A stretch of 64,000 nucleotides of DNA from Brachionus koreanus. Taxonomy: Eukaryota > Rotifera > Eurotatoria > Ploima > Brachionidae. Shown piece after piece: positions 45,101 to 57,300 of the stretch. The notes under the pieces were generated by a model. That model saw only the letters and a list, made by a program, of their open reading frames with translations. It did not search any database and had not been told where the DNA came from. Each line of letters opens with the position of its first letter. The first letter of the stretch is position 1. Where the stretch lies: contig PJRA01000508.1 of NCBI GenBank assembly GCA_016987375.1, forward strand, positions 1,162,031-1,226,030, written 5' to 3'. The position numbers and the translations under genes were made by a program.

Positions 45101-48100
45101 AAATTTCATTTAGCGGCTAAATAAATTATTATATTGGCAAAACATGCTGCTAGAATTTTGTGTCAACATCATCTTCTTTTTATATCTCTTTCATTAAAAT
45201 AGTGAAGATATTCTCGGCTCTTTATAATTTAATTTGATGAGTCTAGTTCAATTTGGGCATTATTAAAACCTAGTGAATTGGAGCAATCAAGTAAATAAGA
45301 TAGACACAAAATATGGTCATTCTTCGGTTATAAAAGTTGTTTTATTTTTGCCAACCATGAGTACGGCAACATTTAATCTAATTTTAAATTATTATATTTT
45401 AACTTAATTGATAATAAAATTGAATGCTAGACAATAAAATTTGATCGAAAAAATATAAAAAATATCAAAATAATAAAAAGTAGAAACATTAATAAAAAAA
45501 CCTATATAATACTAAATTATTTTTTAACAATCTAAATGCTCGAGTAAACAAAGTTTAACACGAAAATTCTAGGTGAGCACAAAAGTAGAGAAAAAAAAGA
45601 GCTAATGAATTTTCTAGACGTAATCAAGAAGAGATTTATGATAGAGTTTCTCATTATTTACAGTAATTAATAATTAAAATTCAAACTTGAATATTAATCG
45701 AAATTTAAATTTATTTTTTTCTAAATAAAATTAGTCTAAATTAGATTTGGGATGATGAAAGGAAAACCTACGCTATTTCGATGTTATTTGTGAAATTTAA
45801 TATTTTAGTCTTAATTTAGCTTAATTGACCCAGACCTAGATACGGAAAAAATTCCTAGTTGCTGATTTAAACTAGTTTTTATTAATTTCGAATTTCAAAA
45901 CTTGAATATTGACACATGTGTCATTCAGAAAACACAATTGAGAAATCTTAAATTTTTTTTACTATTAAAAAAAACATTTAATTTTTATTAAATTTTAAAA
46001 TAAAATAAATAAAATTTTTGATAATTTTTTCTAAAAATTACCGGCCCATTTTAAATTTTTATTTTACTTCTATACACCAACAATTTGGCCATCATTTTAC
46101 TTCCTATTTTTAAAAGCTAGCCTTGAGACATTTATTTGATTAATTTGATTAAGATGCTTTGCGAAAGGCGATCAAAATATGGGTTAAAAGTGTTTGAATA
46201 AAAAATCATGACTCGGCGTTGTTTTTATTTTTCGTTTTTCTAATGTCATTGAAATAAAAAAATCTCCATTTTTAATGGATTTGGACACTTTTCTAGAAAA
46301 TATTTTGTTTTCTCCAAATTCCTTTCTAGCGTTCAAGATTTTTCTTTTATCTCTTAACAAAGCTTTTGCGCCGAAACTAATCTGTCATTTTTTCAAATTT
46401 GTAATGCTATTAATAAATTGCTTTTTAAAACAAATTTAAATCAGATAGAATTAAAAGTTGATTGAAAATTAAATCTCAAGGTTCAATTAGTCATACCAAT
46501 CTATTGTTTTCAGAGCCTATTTTTTTACTAATACTCGATAGAAATCTACTTTTTTTTATTAATCAAAATATCTAGCTATTTGGAATTTTAAGAGTGATGG
46601 TTTCTACATATTTAAATTCAATATTTCTCAGCTAGCTTAGTACTTAAAAAAAAACAATTAATGCAATTTAATTTTTAAGATTTGCTTAGTTAGAAGAAAT
46701 CTTTGCTAAAGCTTCGTTTGACTTAAAAAAGAATAATTTCTAGAATAATTGATTAATAGCCTAACAAAATTTTAAGTTAAAAATTCTTAAAAATTTTTAT
46801 TTAAAAATTGAAAATTTAATTACAAACTTAAACTTCAAATTTAAAACCCTAGAATATTCTACAAATTGATCACGATTACTTATTTTGTAAAAGAGAATTC
46901 TTTAGATTCACAAACAATGAAGTTGACTTTCTAAAGTTAGTTGCTTGAAATAATTTACCAAAACAACAACGAGCATTTCGATTGAGAAGAATGCTAAATC
47001 AATTTCATTTAAATGTTTTTACAAAGTTAATTTAGAATATGTAAATTTTGAATATTTGATTTTGATAAGAATTTTTTATTTTTAAAAGCCTACACAAAAA
47101 GGTTTTTTTCTTACTAAACTTCCATACCCTTCATGCCAATAAATTAGAACATTCATCAAAAATTGAAAATATTCGATTCTGAATGCCATATTTTTGTTGA
47201 TGATTATTATTTGGATGCAAATGTATTTGAACGAACAAAAATTGATAGATTGAATGCAAAAAGTTTCAGCTGAAGCTGTAAATTGTTGATTTTTTATCTT
47301 TGCAAGCAATTATATTCGTTCCTAGGATGCTTAGCTTTTTTGCTCAAAATTAATTAACATTTCATACTATTAATCTAATATAATTAAAACCATTGGTTTT
47401 ATTATTCTCATAAATACAATCAAGCATTAATAATTCGCTAGATTAAATTGGATCTACAGCTTCCTTGGATATATATTTCCTTTTATCGATAAAAAAAAAA
47501 TTATAAACTTGCTTTGAGGCTCACCAAGCACTATTTAAATTGAAACAAAATACCAATAAAATAGGCTTATCTCAATATAAATGCCTCTATTCATTAAAAT
47601 ACTAAATCATTACTAAGTTTTAGTTTTATTACGTATTAAATTAGTGGTTCACCAAACTTGAAGCATTAAACTAATAATTCGGCTTATCATTTTGTCAAGA
47701 TTATAAATTTCTTTTTTTTTTCATTTTTCAAATTTCGGTCTATAAATTTCTTTTTTTCTTATGTGTTACCTATGAAGTATGATTTAAAGCTTTGTCTTGT
47801 CTTAAAATTTTTTCTTAGGCCCTCATAATCCAATTTTGTTTGACCGCCTAGAAATTTGTCTAAACATGGACATACTAGTTAAAGGCTTATATAATTTTTT
47901 TCTCAATCGTTTTATTGTAAATATTTCACTCCGTCCTCAAAATGCTTCATTTGCTTGTATTAATAGCTTTGCGATTTAGTTAATTAAATTTACTTCAGGA
48001 TTTGAATTAATTAAAATTGAGACTAATTTCAATAATTTTGTGTGGAATTAATCATGGGTTGTATTTTGTGACTAGAAAATTAATTTTGGCCAAATATTAA

Positions 48101-51100
48101 CATCCTTGTGTAAATAAGCTTTGTTTTATGAACAACCTTATTTTTGACTAAAACCTCATTTACATCAGAATAAACAAACTCTTCTAGTTTGTCCAATAAT
48201 TTAGGACAGATTAGCTTGGCCTTGAGATTATTTTATTTAAACGAGCTTTGGTCATAGAAAAAAATCGAATTTGTATTTTTTTGATTCATTTACTAATCGG
48301 TCTAAGAACCTACACGATATTTGCCGATTTCTAGTAAACACCTAATTTGTATAACAAACTTTAGCTATTGTATATTTGAAATAATGCTCATTAATTTTAA
48401 AGTATTTACCAAAAATTTCGACTGTTTTATTTCTCGAAATTATTTATTTTGGTAAGCAATTTCTTAAAATTCTTAAAGCTAAAAATTAAAAATGAAAAAC
48501 TTTCAATAATTTAAATGGTGAAAAATAGTAAATTGGTGACAAATAATGATATATAAACAATTTTATTTAATTTAAAAAACATTTATCATCAATTTTAAAA
48601 ATCTCTTAAATAAATATTTACTTCAACATATAAATTTTACAAGATATCTATTATACAGTTGAATTAATTTGCTTAGGCAAGATAAATTAGACCTCAAGGC
48701 TCAGAAACAAAGTGTCTAAATATGAAAAAAAATTTTCATTTTTTTTAATTTTTAATTAATGAACTTAAATTTGAATTTGAACTTAACTTATTTCTAGCGT
48801 ATATCTAAAATTAAATAATGTTAAGAATTTTTAAGACATCTTATATTGTGTAAATATCATTTGATAAATCATTTAAGCCTCTAAATAAAAAGTATTCAAA
48901 CCAAAAAAAAAATTTTTTTATTCAAAGTCGTAAACTAAAAAGCACAATGATTTGGAATTTGTAATGAAAAAATTTTGACATTATCTCTTTTTGTATGTGT
49001 AACAATTACGCAATTGCCAATCTTACTATCATAAATTGTATCTTGTTATAAACAATTTTCTACCCTTTTTTGAACATACAAGTGACTAATCCTGTTTATC
49101 TATCAGGTTAAATACTAGAAAGGCTTAATAATAGTAAAAATATACCCAAATTTTTTTTCTCAAGTTTTTTTTTTATAATCTTCATACAATTTTTATTTAA
49201 TCATCGGGTTTTTTTTATAAAAAATTCAAAGATTAGCAATCTAAAGTTATCAGAGGTACCGTTGCACTAATAATCGAAAAACAACAAAAAATTACCTAGC
49301 TTGTTTTGATTTGATTATTTTGTCTGAAAAATAACAAGATTCGCCTTGAAAAACTGGTTCTTTTTCTAAAAAAAATTAAATTTTAAGAATCTGATAAAAA
49401 TCTTGAAAAATTATTTTCTTTTTAACTCAAAGCTAAGAGAAAATGTGTTTATTGATCGAAGTAATAATTAATAGTTAATGTTGTTTTGAAAATTAATATG
49501 CCTTTATTGGTATCATTAAATTACACCTTTGCCTATTTAACATATAACTAATGAGTGAAGAAAAACTTGACAAATAAGATAGCTAAATTTCACATAAATT
49601 CAAATAACTTGTTTATCAACAAATTTTCAATTATTCTAAAAGAAAAACAATAAAAAAAAGCCATAAAACGAATTTCGAGTTCTCTAAACTTTTGAAAATT
49701 GTGAAATAGCAATTAAAAAAATTTGAAAAAACACCACTTTGTTAAAAAAAATGGCTACCCTAAAAATTCTTTAGAATAAAATACTAATTTATATCCTCAT
49801 TGTTATACGCTCTATACAAAATTCGCATTTTTACAATATGAGATTAGAAAAAAATAAACTTTTCTAAACCATGCTTATAAATAATTTTTTATCTAAAAGA
49901 AAATCCATATTAAACTTAAAATTTAAAGTCTTCTTCCATATGCATAGCCATAATTATTGAATAAAACTTATTTTTTGCGAAATCGTGATCGACCAGATAG
50001 GTTTAGCACTCTTATAAGTATAGTTCTTATCTTAGATAATCGGATTGATATTAATGCTCATAAGATTTTCTTTATAATGATAATTATCTATGATCAGTGC
50101 AATGTGTCAAGCAACAGATAAAATCGAATTTCAATCGTTATTTAAAATTTGTATGCTTTGAAGGCAAAGAGTAAAATCTAATCAGGTCTGAACTTAAACT
50201 ATCAATATAACCTCTTAGTTTTTGAGCCGACCAGCTTTCATTTTAATATTAAAATTTAAATGACTTTGAAAAATAAGAAAAAATTTAATATTAATAATAT
50301 GTTTGTTTCTTAAACCAAAGAAGGTTATCTGAGTGCCTCAGGCGTTGAACTTTTTTGTAATTTAAAAACGAAATATTTACTTAATAATTCAAGAAATAAG
50401 CTCTAGAAAATCTTTGAATTCTTATACGGATTAACATAATAAAACAAAACCAGTACGATAAACAAAAAGCTGAAATTGCTCCAATTTTAACTTGATTTTT
50501 TTTATTTTGATTAATCCAAGATGAAAATAAGAATTTAGCTCAGACAAGTTCTTTAAGGCTTCCTGATTCCTGGTTGTACTTTAAGCTTTAAGCATGCCAA
50601 AAAAACTCAAATAGATACAAGAATATTTGAGTTTTTATTATGGCTATAATTAATAAAATTGATATTTGTTATTTAGCTGAGTTAAAATGGGAATCAATAT
50701 TTATGGACAATCAATACTAATAATTCATTTGAAATTTTTTTTAAATAAAATTCCTAAAATGAAAATAAAACTTTGATTTGAATGTCTTTAATATCAAAAT
50801 TTGTTTAATAAAGAAATACCAATAGATATCTTTTTTGACAAGAAATTACTTATTTTATTGAAAAATCAACAAAACACAAAATCAACAATTTCTAATTAAA
50901 ATATCTCACAACTTATAAATAGTAAATTGAAAGCATATATTAAATCAATTTAGAACAAAACGAATTACTGAGCAACTGAAGAGAAAAAATGCCTTCAGTT
51001 TGTTAACCCGTTTGTTATATGAATCAAGAAAATAAATCAACCAGAAAACAAATTATTTTTTTTTCGTTTTTTGATTGTAAAAGTAGTGAAAAAAAATTTA

Positions 51101-51945
51101 GTTTTCTTAACTTTCAATTAATTCGCTATTTAGAATTAATTTTTTGCTATGTTCACAAAATTAGAAAAAAAATATTAATAAAATCAAAATAACAGTTTTA
51201 TATGTAAAATTTAGCTTCGCCATCTATTGAATTTCAGTTTGAATAATATTTACCATTTAAGAATAAAATGATTTATTTTTTCTAAGTATTAAGGTAACCA
51301 TTATGTTGTTAGAATCAATACAAAATTTTTTTAATTTTAATTTTGCATACTTGTTATTTTTAATTAAAAAAAAAATACAAAAAATAACATCATCATCAAA
51401 TAAAGTTTTTTAATTTTTTTCAAACATCTTTTTATTTGGAATCAAGAAAAAAAAATTCAATTTACCAAAAAATCCCCCAACAAAAGCTAACTAAAAGATG
51501 TTTATGGATTTAAAGATTTTATTTAAAAATTTTAATTATTTGCCCAAAAATATATATTCTCAGGCATGTCTATTATTTAGACATAAAAATGATTTTCGAG
51601 TAATTGATATTTTAATCTCAAAGTTTTTAATACAACTTAAGAACTAAATCTAATTGATTTTAAACAAAAAATCCAATTTATTTCTATTATTAAATAATAT
51701 ACTTATTATTAAATAATACTTTAAAGATGAAAATAAAAAATTCATTTTGTTGAAAATATTTTTTTTAATTTTTTAAAATTTACGAACTTTTAAAAATAAA
51801 TCCGCGCATTAATTATAAAGCTTTAAATTTAAATATTATTCAGGTGAAAGCACGTACTCTTATAACAGTTTATTTTTACTAATAAATAAAAAAGTCTATG
51901 CTTTTTAGTTAAATCATTTTTAGTATCTTCAAAATTCATTATTTA

Positions 51946-52320
51946 ATAGTAGTAGTAGTACTAGCTGCGACACCTAGCATGAATGTATAATGTCTAAGCC
52001 TATCACAATGAAGCCAGCTATTTACTTAGATTATAGTAAATTTTCTGTCAGCTTATTCCAGTCCGTAACTACTTTATATGAAGTGCTTTGATTGCTGATC
52101 TATTCACCAGATTTCTAACCAGGTCTACTTTTTCTAATCAATTCACTAATTTGTACATTTCAATCAAATCCAATTCACATCCCTTATCATACTTGGATTC
52201 CTAATCTGCACTGCATAGTCAAAGCCAAGTCCCACCATGGATATATATAATTTTATCTAAAACCTCTAATCCATACTCCCAATTTATTACGACTAACTCC
52301 ATTTTACTTGATAAATTTAT
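51946..52320 (-). pseudogene. 3' end of a degenerate non-LTR retrotransposon
   Basis: This stretch is clearly richer in GC than its surroundings. The minus strand reads TSYKVVTDWNKLTENLL, then after a stop and frame change VNSWLHCDRLRHYTFMLGVAAS. The VVxxWNxLxExL and VNSF-like blocks followed by a short tail are the usual C-terminus of LINE reverse transcriptases. The coding relic is followed on the minus strand by TACTACTACTACTAT (plus strand 51946-51962), which resembles the simple-repeat tail at the 3' end of such elements. Upstream motifs (RT palm) are not recognisable, so the copy is old and strongly truncated. Confidence 0.5.
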
Positions 52321-52858
52321 AATTTTAAGATATTTAGATAAAAACAAAAGACCTTAGTTATTTTGAAAATCTGATTTAAAAATTCTATTACGACATATCG
52401 TTCAATTTAGATTTTTCTAAGCTTTTTTAAAAGCCTCTTGATATAGGGTCAGTCATAATAAATTGGGAGCCAGTAGGGGATCAGGTTTTTAAAAATATAA
52501 AAATATGCAATTCCCGCAGAAAGAATTTACAATGTTGTTCAAGAAATTTGGATTTTTGATCGAGTTTTAATTACATAAAGTAAAAATAAATGAAATTCAA
52601 AAAAAAATGTACTTCTTTTTACTAATATGGTTTTAAACTTTAATTTTTCATAAATTTTAATTGATTGTTAAAAGTCAGTTACTAGATAAACTAGAGACTA
52701 TTTTGAATATAATTAGGTGAGCTTTTTGTAGGTTATTGATATTAAGTTCTGAAATTTGTATTCTTCAGAACAATTAAAATTTATTAGGAAAATTTAGAAA
52801 ATTATGTTTTTAAGTAAATTTTTGAAATTCTGAAATTATCATTCTGTCAATTTTTATC

Positions 52859-53040
52859 GTAGAGGACTCATCGATAGCTCAAATTAAAGAAGACGACGTC
52901 CTCTACAACATACTTTTTACAGAAGTCAAAAAGCTTAAAGGACAAGAAAATACGCGCCTTTGAAAATTCCGGAAAAACGCTGTTTTTAAGGATCTTCCAA
53001 AGGCGCTGGTGACCTGGATTCTTAAGGTATCCAAGTGACC
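52859..53040. repeat. GC-enriched island with three successive inverted repeats
   Basis: Three hairpins follow one another: GTAGAGGAC (52859-52867) with GTCCTCTAC (52898-52906), a perfect 9-bp stem; GCGCCTTTG (52954-52962) with CAAAGGCGC (52998-53006), a perfect 9-bp stem; and GGTGACCTGGAT (53008-53019) with ATCCAAGTGACC (53029-53040), 10 of 12 pairs. The island is sharply richer in GC than the surrounding several kilobases. A 60-codon minus-strand frame (53050-52868) covers it exactly and reads GYLKNPGHQRLWKILKNSVF near its start, so it might instead be a fragment of a coding exon or mobile element. No known RNA family was recognised. Confidence 0.5.
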
Positions 53041-54237
53041 GAGATGTCATTTGAAAGCGCTTTTTTTAAGCTTGAATTTGGCTATTATTCATCAAGTTAT
53101 TTTGATAATAGATATTTTAATATTAGATGGTTATTTATGCTTTTTGCCTCACTGTCGAAGAGAATAGATACAAAGGATGAAAATTCGACTTTCTTCTTAA
53201 GTTTTTTCCACAAAATTTTGCTTAACTTGGTAAAATTAGCTTAAAGTTGACCTTATCGATAACATTATCTTCCTAAAGTAAAAATCAAAGCCTAAAATTT
53301 TATTTTATAAATAAACTCATGGCTTCCTTCTTTCAAAATAAATAATTAAAATATTTTTAATATTATTTGTACCCTTGCCAAACATATTTTCAAGATCAAT
53401 TTTTTGAGCTTGACAGAACTAGAAAATCCAGCATAAACTGTAACCAGAAACCTAGATATTTAAAATGTTCATGAAAATATGACAAGTTCTTAATAGAAAA
53501 ATACTGCTATGCTTACTTCTTAACAAGGGTTTATCATTAGGGGCACCAAAAGATAATCAAATTTTATTTAAATTAAGTTTGCATGTACTATACACTATAA
53601 TCTCTTGAAAAATACAACATTTAATGCAAAATTATAATTTATTTTAACAATTTAATGATTTTTCTATTTAAAAATAGAAATTTTGATTGCAGTGAATAAT
53701 TTTAAACAATATTTTTTTTAAAAAAAGAAACAATCTGGGATTATTTTCTTAATAGATAGCTTTATTAACTTCAATTATAAAGTAAAAGAATTAATAAAAT
53801 CAAATTAACAGAACAAAATTTAATAAATCCGACAATTATTAAAATCAAGGAATTTAAAATTTGTATGTCATGTCTAAAATAAATGTCTAGAAAAATAAAA
53901 TTAAATAAAAAACATACACATGCTTGATTGTTGAAATATTTTTCACTTTAAAAAAAAATTAATTAAATAAATGAATCATTGGATTCATTTAACAGTTGTA
54001 AAAAAGTGGGCGATTTCAACACTGTAACGAAAATTAATTTTAAAATAATTAATAACTGTAATCTTTAGAAAAAAAAATAGTTGATAACAATTTAACTCGA
54101 AAATGGTTGATACTTAAAAGATAAATCTATGTGGAGTCTTCTCTAGATATCACTTTTAAATCAAATAATTGCGCATCCTTTTTACCAAAAAAGTATTTTA
54201 ACTAAAAATCAAATTTTTATCTTTTAGATAAGAAGCA

Positions 54238-54273
54238 TATATATAAATCAAAAATTGAAATGATATATCACTC
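54238..54273 (+). promoter_or_regulatory. TATA box and initiator-like motif of the thioester protein gene
   Basis: TATATATAAA at 54238-54247 is followed by an initiator-like TCACTC at 54268-54273, 30 bases downstream, which is normal core-promoter spacing in animals. The start codon is at 54302, leaving a 5' UTR of about 33 bases. TATA-like strings are common in such AT-rich DNA, so the spacing rather than the motif is the evidence. Confidence 0.4.
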
Positions 54274-54301
54274 AACAATTTTTTTAAACTAAATTGTAAA
54301 A

Positions 54302-57300
54302 ATGATAGTTCACTGTCGAAAATTATGCATTTGGTCTTTAATAAGCATTATACTTTTTTTATGCAGAAGAAGTCATGCAGCGTAATCAATAAATTTGTTT
54401 ATTCAAAAATTTTTTTTAATTTTTTTCTCATCTAGTCCAAGTTTTATGGCCACTTTTCCATCAAGTGTAATTCCAGGATCTAATGCTAAATTTTGTATAA
54501 ATTTTCGAAACATTGAATCCGAAATTGATTTTGTGATAAAAAATGATGATGAATGCTTTTCTACCGTTGAGAAAAAAGTCTGGTCAAGTAATCAAATGAA
54601 TTTTTTTTTAAATTAATATTTATTTTTTAACTTAGCTGAGAGTTCTTGTTTTGATGTTTACATTGATCCCAAATGTAGCTTTTCATATTCGTCTAAAATT
54701 TCTATATTTGGATCCAGTGCTGATGGAAGTTACAATTTTGAAGATTCAAAATATTTTCATCTAACTAAAAAAAATTTTGTGAGATTTGTCGAAACAGATA
54801 AGCCTGTTTATAAACCAGGAGATAAATGTAAGATTTCTGGGAAATTTTTAAGTTCATAAATTTTTTTTATTCAAGTGAGAATAAGAGTTTTGACTCTTGA
54901 CTTTCAACTTAGACCTTTGGTCAAACGATTCAAACAACTTTATGTTGCTGATAGTTCAGGATCTCGTTTGTCTCAGTGGAATGGAGCTGATTTTGAAAAA
55001 TGTATTTTTTATTTAAAAAATATTCAATCTAAATTATTTGTTTTTTGAAAATTTGAAAGCGTTGATTGATTTCGAACTTACTATATCTGAAGAGCCCAAC
55101 ATGGGAATTTGGAAAGTTGAATTGATTGAAGCAGATGGCTCAGTATTATCTACCAAATTCGAAATTAAAAAATATGTTTTGCCTAAATTTGAAGTTACAA
55201 TAAATAATCCAAAAACTATTTGGGCATCTTCAAAAACTATAACTGCTACTGTTTGCGCAACGTGAGTACAAATATCTGCATTCTAAAATAAAAAAAAATG
55301 GATCATTTTGAGCCTTGTATATTTCTGAAAACTAATATAAATTATTTTTTTAAGATATTCACACGGCAATGATGTAAGAGGAGATTTTGAATTAAGAGCA
55401 TTCACTAAAGTTTTTTCATACAAAACATACAAAGATGAAATAAAAAGATCTATTACCAAAAATAAACAAGTTAGTCTTTTTTTATCATGTTTTTCAACTA
55501 TCAAAAAAATTAATCAAAAATCAAAAAGTCAAAAGGATGTGAAAAATTTGAAATATCTCTAAAAGAAGTGGGAATCAATGAGGGCAGCTATATTTATAGA
55601 ATTAATTTTGAAGCAAAAGTCATTGAAGATAAAACTAGTAATTGAATTTAACATTTTTTAGAATTAAAGATTAAAAATCAAATTTTAGATATTGATATGT
55701 CAACAAGTTCTCATTCTGTTGTATCTTTCAATAATTTTGTTGTTGATCTTCTTGAGCCTCTTCAATATAAGCCTGGATTTAAAAATCACTTCAAAGTAAA
55801 ATAAAAAATGTGTTTTTATTTGAAAAAGAAAAATCCAATTTTATTTTAGTTAATGATCAAAGATGCTGAAGGAAAAGGATATACCAATGAAAAAATAAAA
55901 ATTTCTTTCGAAAAAGATTCAAACATTTTTTTCGAAAAATATTTCAGAACAGATAAAAACGGACAACTTGAGTTTGACTATGATCCTAAAGATTGTGATT
56001 CATGCTACGATCTGGTTATTTCACCTAAACCAGAAAAATATTTTATAAAAGTTATAATTTAAAAAATTTAAATCTTATTTACTTTATAAATAAATTTTTT
56101 AGGTTTTAAGTGAAAACCATTCAAAAAGTTATCAATCATTTCCAATTACTCCATGGTATACAGAAAAAAATTCTTATTTGAGTATTTATAGGCCAAGAGA
56201 TGATATAAATTTTAAATGTGGTGAACGATACATATTCAAAATGGTCATTAAAACAGCTGATTCGGATCACTTTTCGAACATTGTCCATTTCCAGATTCAA
56301 TCAAGATCAAATATTACTTTAATTGCATCTTATGATGTTCAAGCTGAAAAAGTAAATGTTCTTAACGGAGAAAATGAAATATTTTTTGATGTCCGATTGA
56401 TCGAGAAAGCCTTAACTTCAAGAGATAACTCAGATCAAAGTAAATAATAATTATATTTTTGACTAGTTTTGGGTCAACTGAAAAAAATTTTCAAATTTTT
56501 GATTTCATTAAAAAAAAATTTGTAAATCATGATCATATTAAAATCATATACAAATTATGATATTATGATCATATACAAATTCTCAAAAATTTTTAAAAAA
56601 AAAATTAAGTATTGAGAAGTATATTTTCATGTAAAGAGAACCATGATTAACAGCAACCTAAGTATTATGCTATTTGTCAAATTTAGTACCTTTAAAGAAC
56701 CGAGAAAAATGTAAAAAAATTCTTTTTTCTTTTATGTTTAAAGATTATAAAAATGCTCTGTAAATGCAACATGATGCAACATTCTTAGTTGCATTATTAA
56801 GAACATTCTGGTAAAAATCTGTAAATTTTGCATAGATTAGCAAAATAAATTTTGGCTGTGGTGCATTTTGCACATCATTTGCATTAATTTTTGTTCTTTT
56901 TTCTATATTGTACCAAATTTTGAATATTTAAACAAATTAGTAAACTATTGAAATAAGTAAAGTCTAGAGCAAAAATTTGGAGTTAAAATTTATTCAACTG
57001 AAGCATAAATAATTTTTACGCAAATAGATATTAAAGTTTGTTTGGAAAAATTTTTAAAATATTTGGACAAACACAATTTTCTGTGCTTTAATTGCGGGAA
57101 ATTTATTACATTCAATTTAAAAACTCAATTAATTGAAGAATAAATTTCAAATTGACGAGTTTTTCCTAAGATTTAACAAATTTTTCTAAACCCGGAAACA
57201 AATGGTAATTATTTTTCAATCAGAAAAATTTTACTCTCAAATAAGAATTGATCTGTTTTCAGTGACTTTTAAAAAATTTGCTTTTAAAATTTTTTTTTAA

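Larger units (their letters stand above)
41817..54237. other. 12.4-kb gene-poor region
   Basis: No coding sequence that I can support. The few open frames (for example 43427-43666 and 47082-47309, minus) are Phe/Ile/Lys/Asn-rich and AT-driven. Recognisable contents are two microsatellites near 41.9 and 42.15 kb, a retrotransposon relic at 51.9-52.3 kb and a structured GC-enriched island at 52.86-53.04 kb. The first few hundred bases are the 5' flank of the minus-strand disordered-protein gene and the last few hundred the promoter side of the thioester protein gene. Confidence 0.6.

Noticed and set aside
47082..47309. 75-codon minus-strand frame in the gene-poor region
   Set aside because: No similarity recognised, no promoter or poly(A) context and AT-driven composition.
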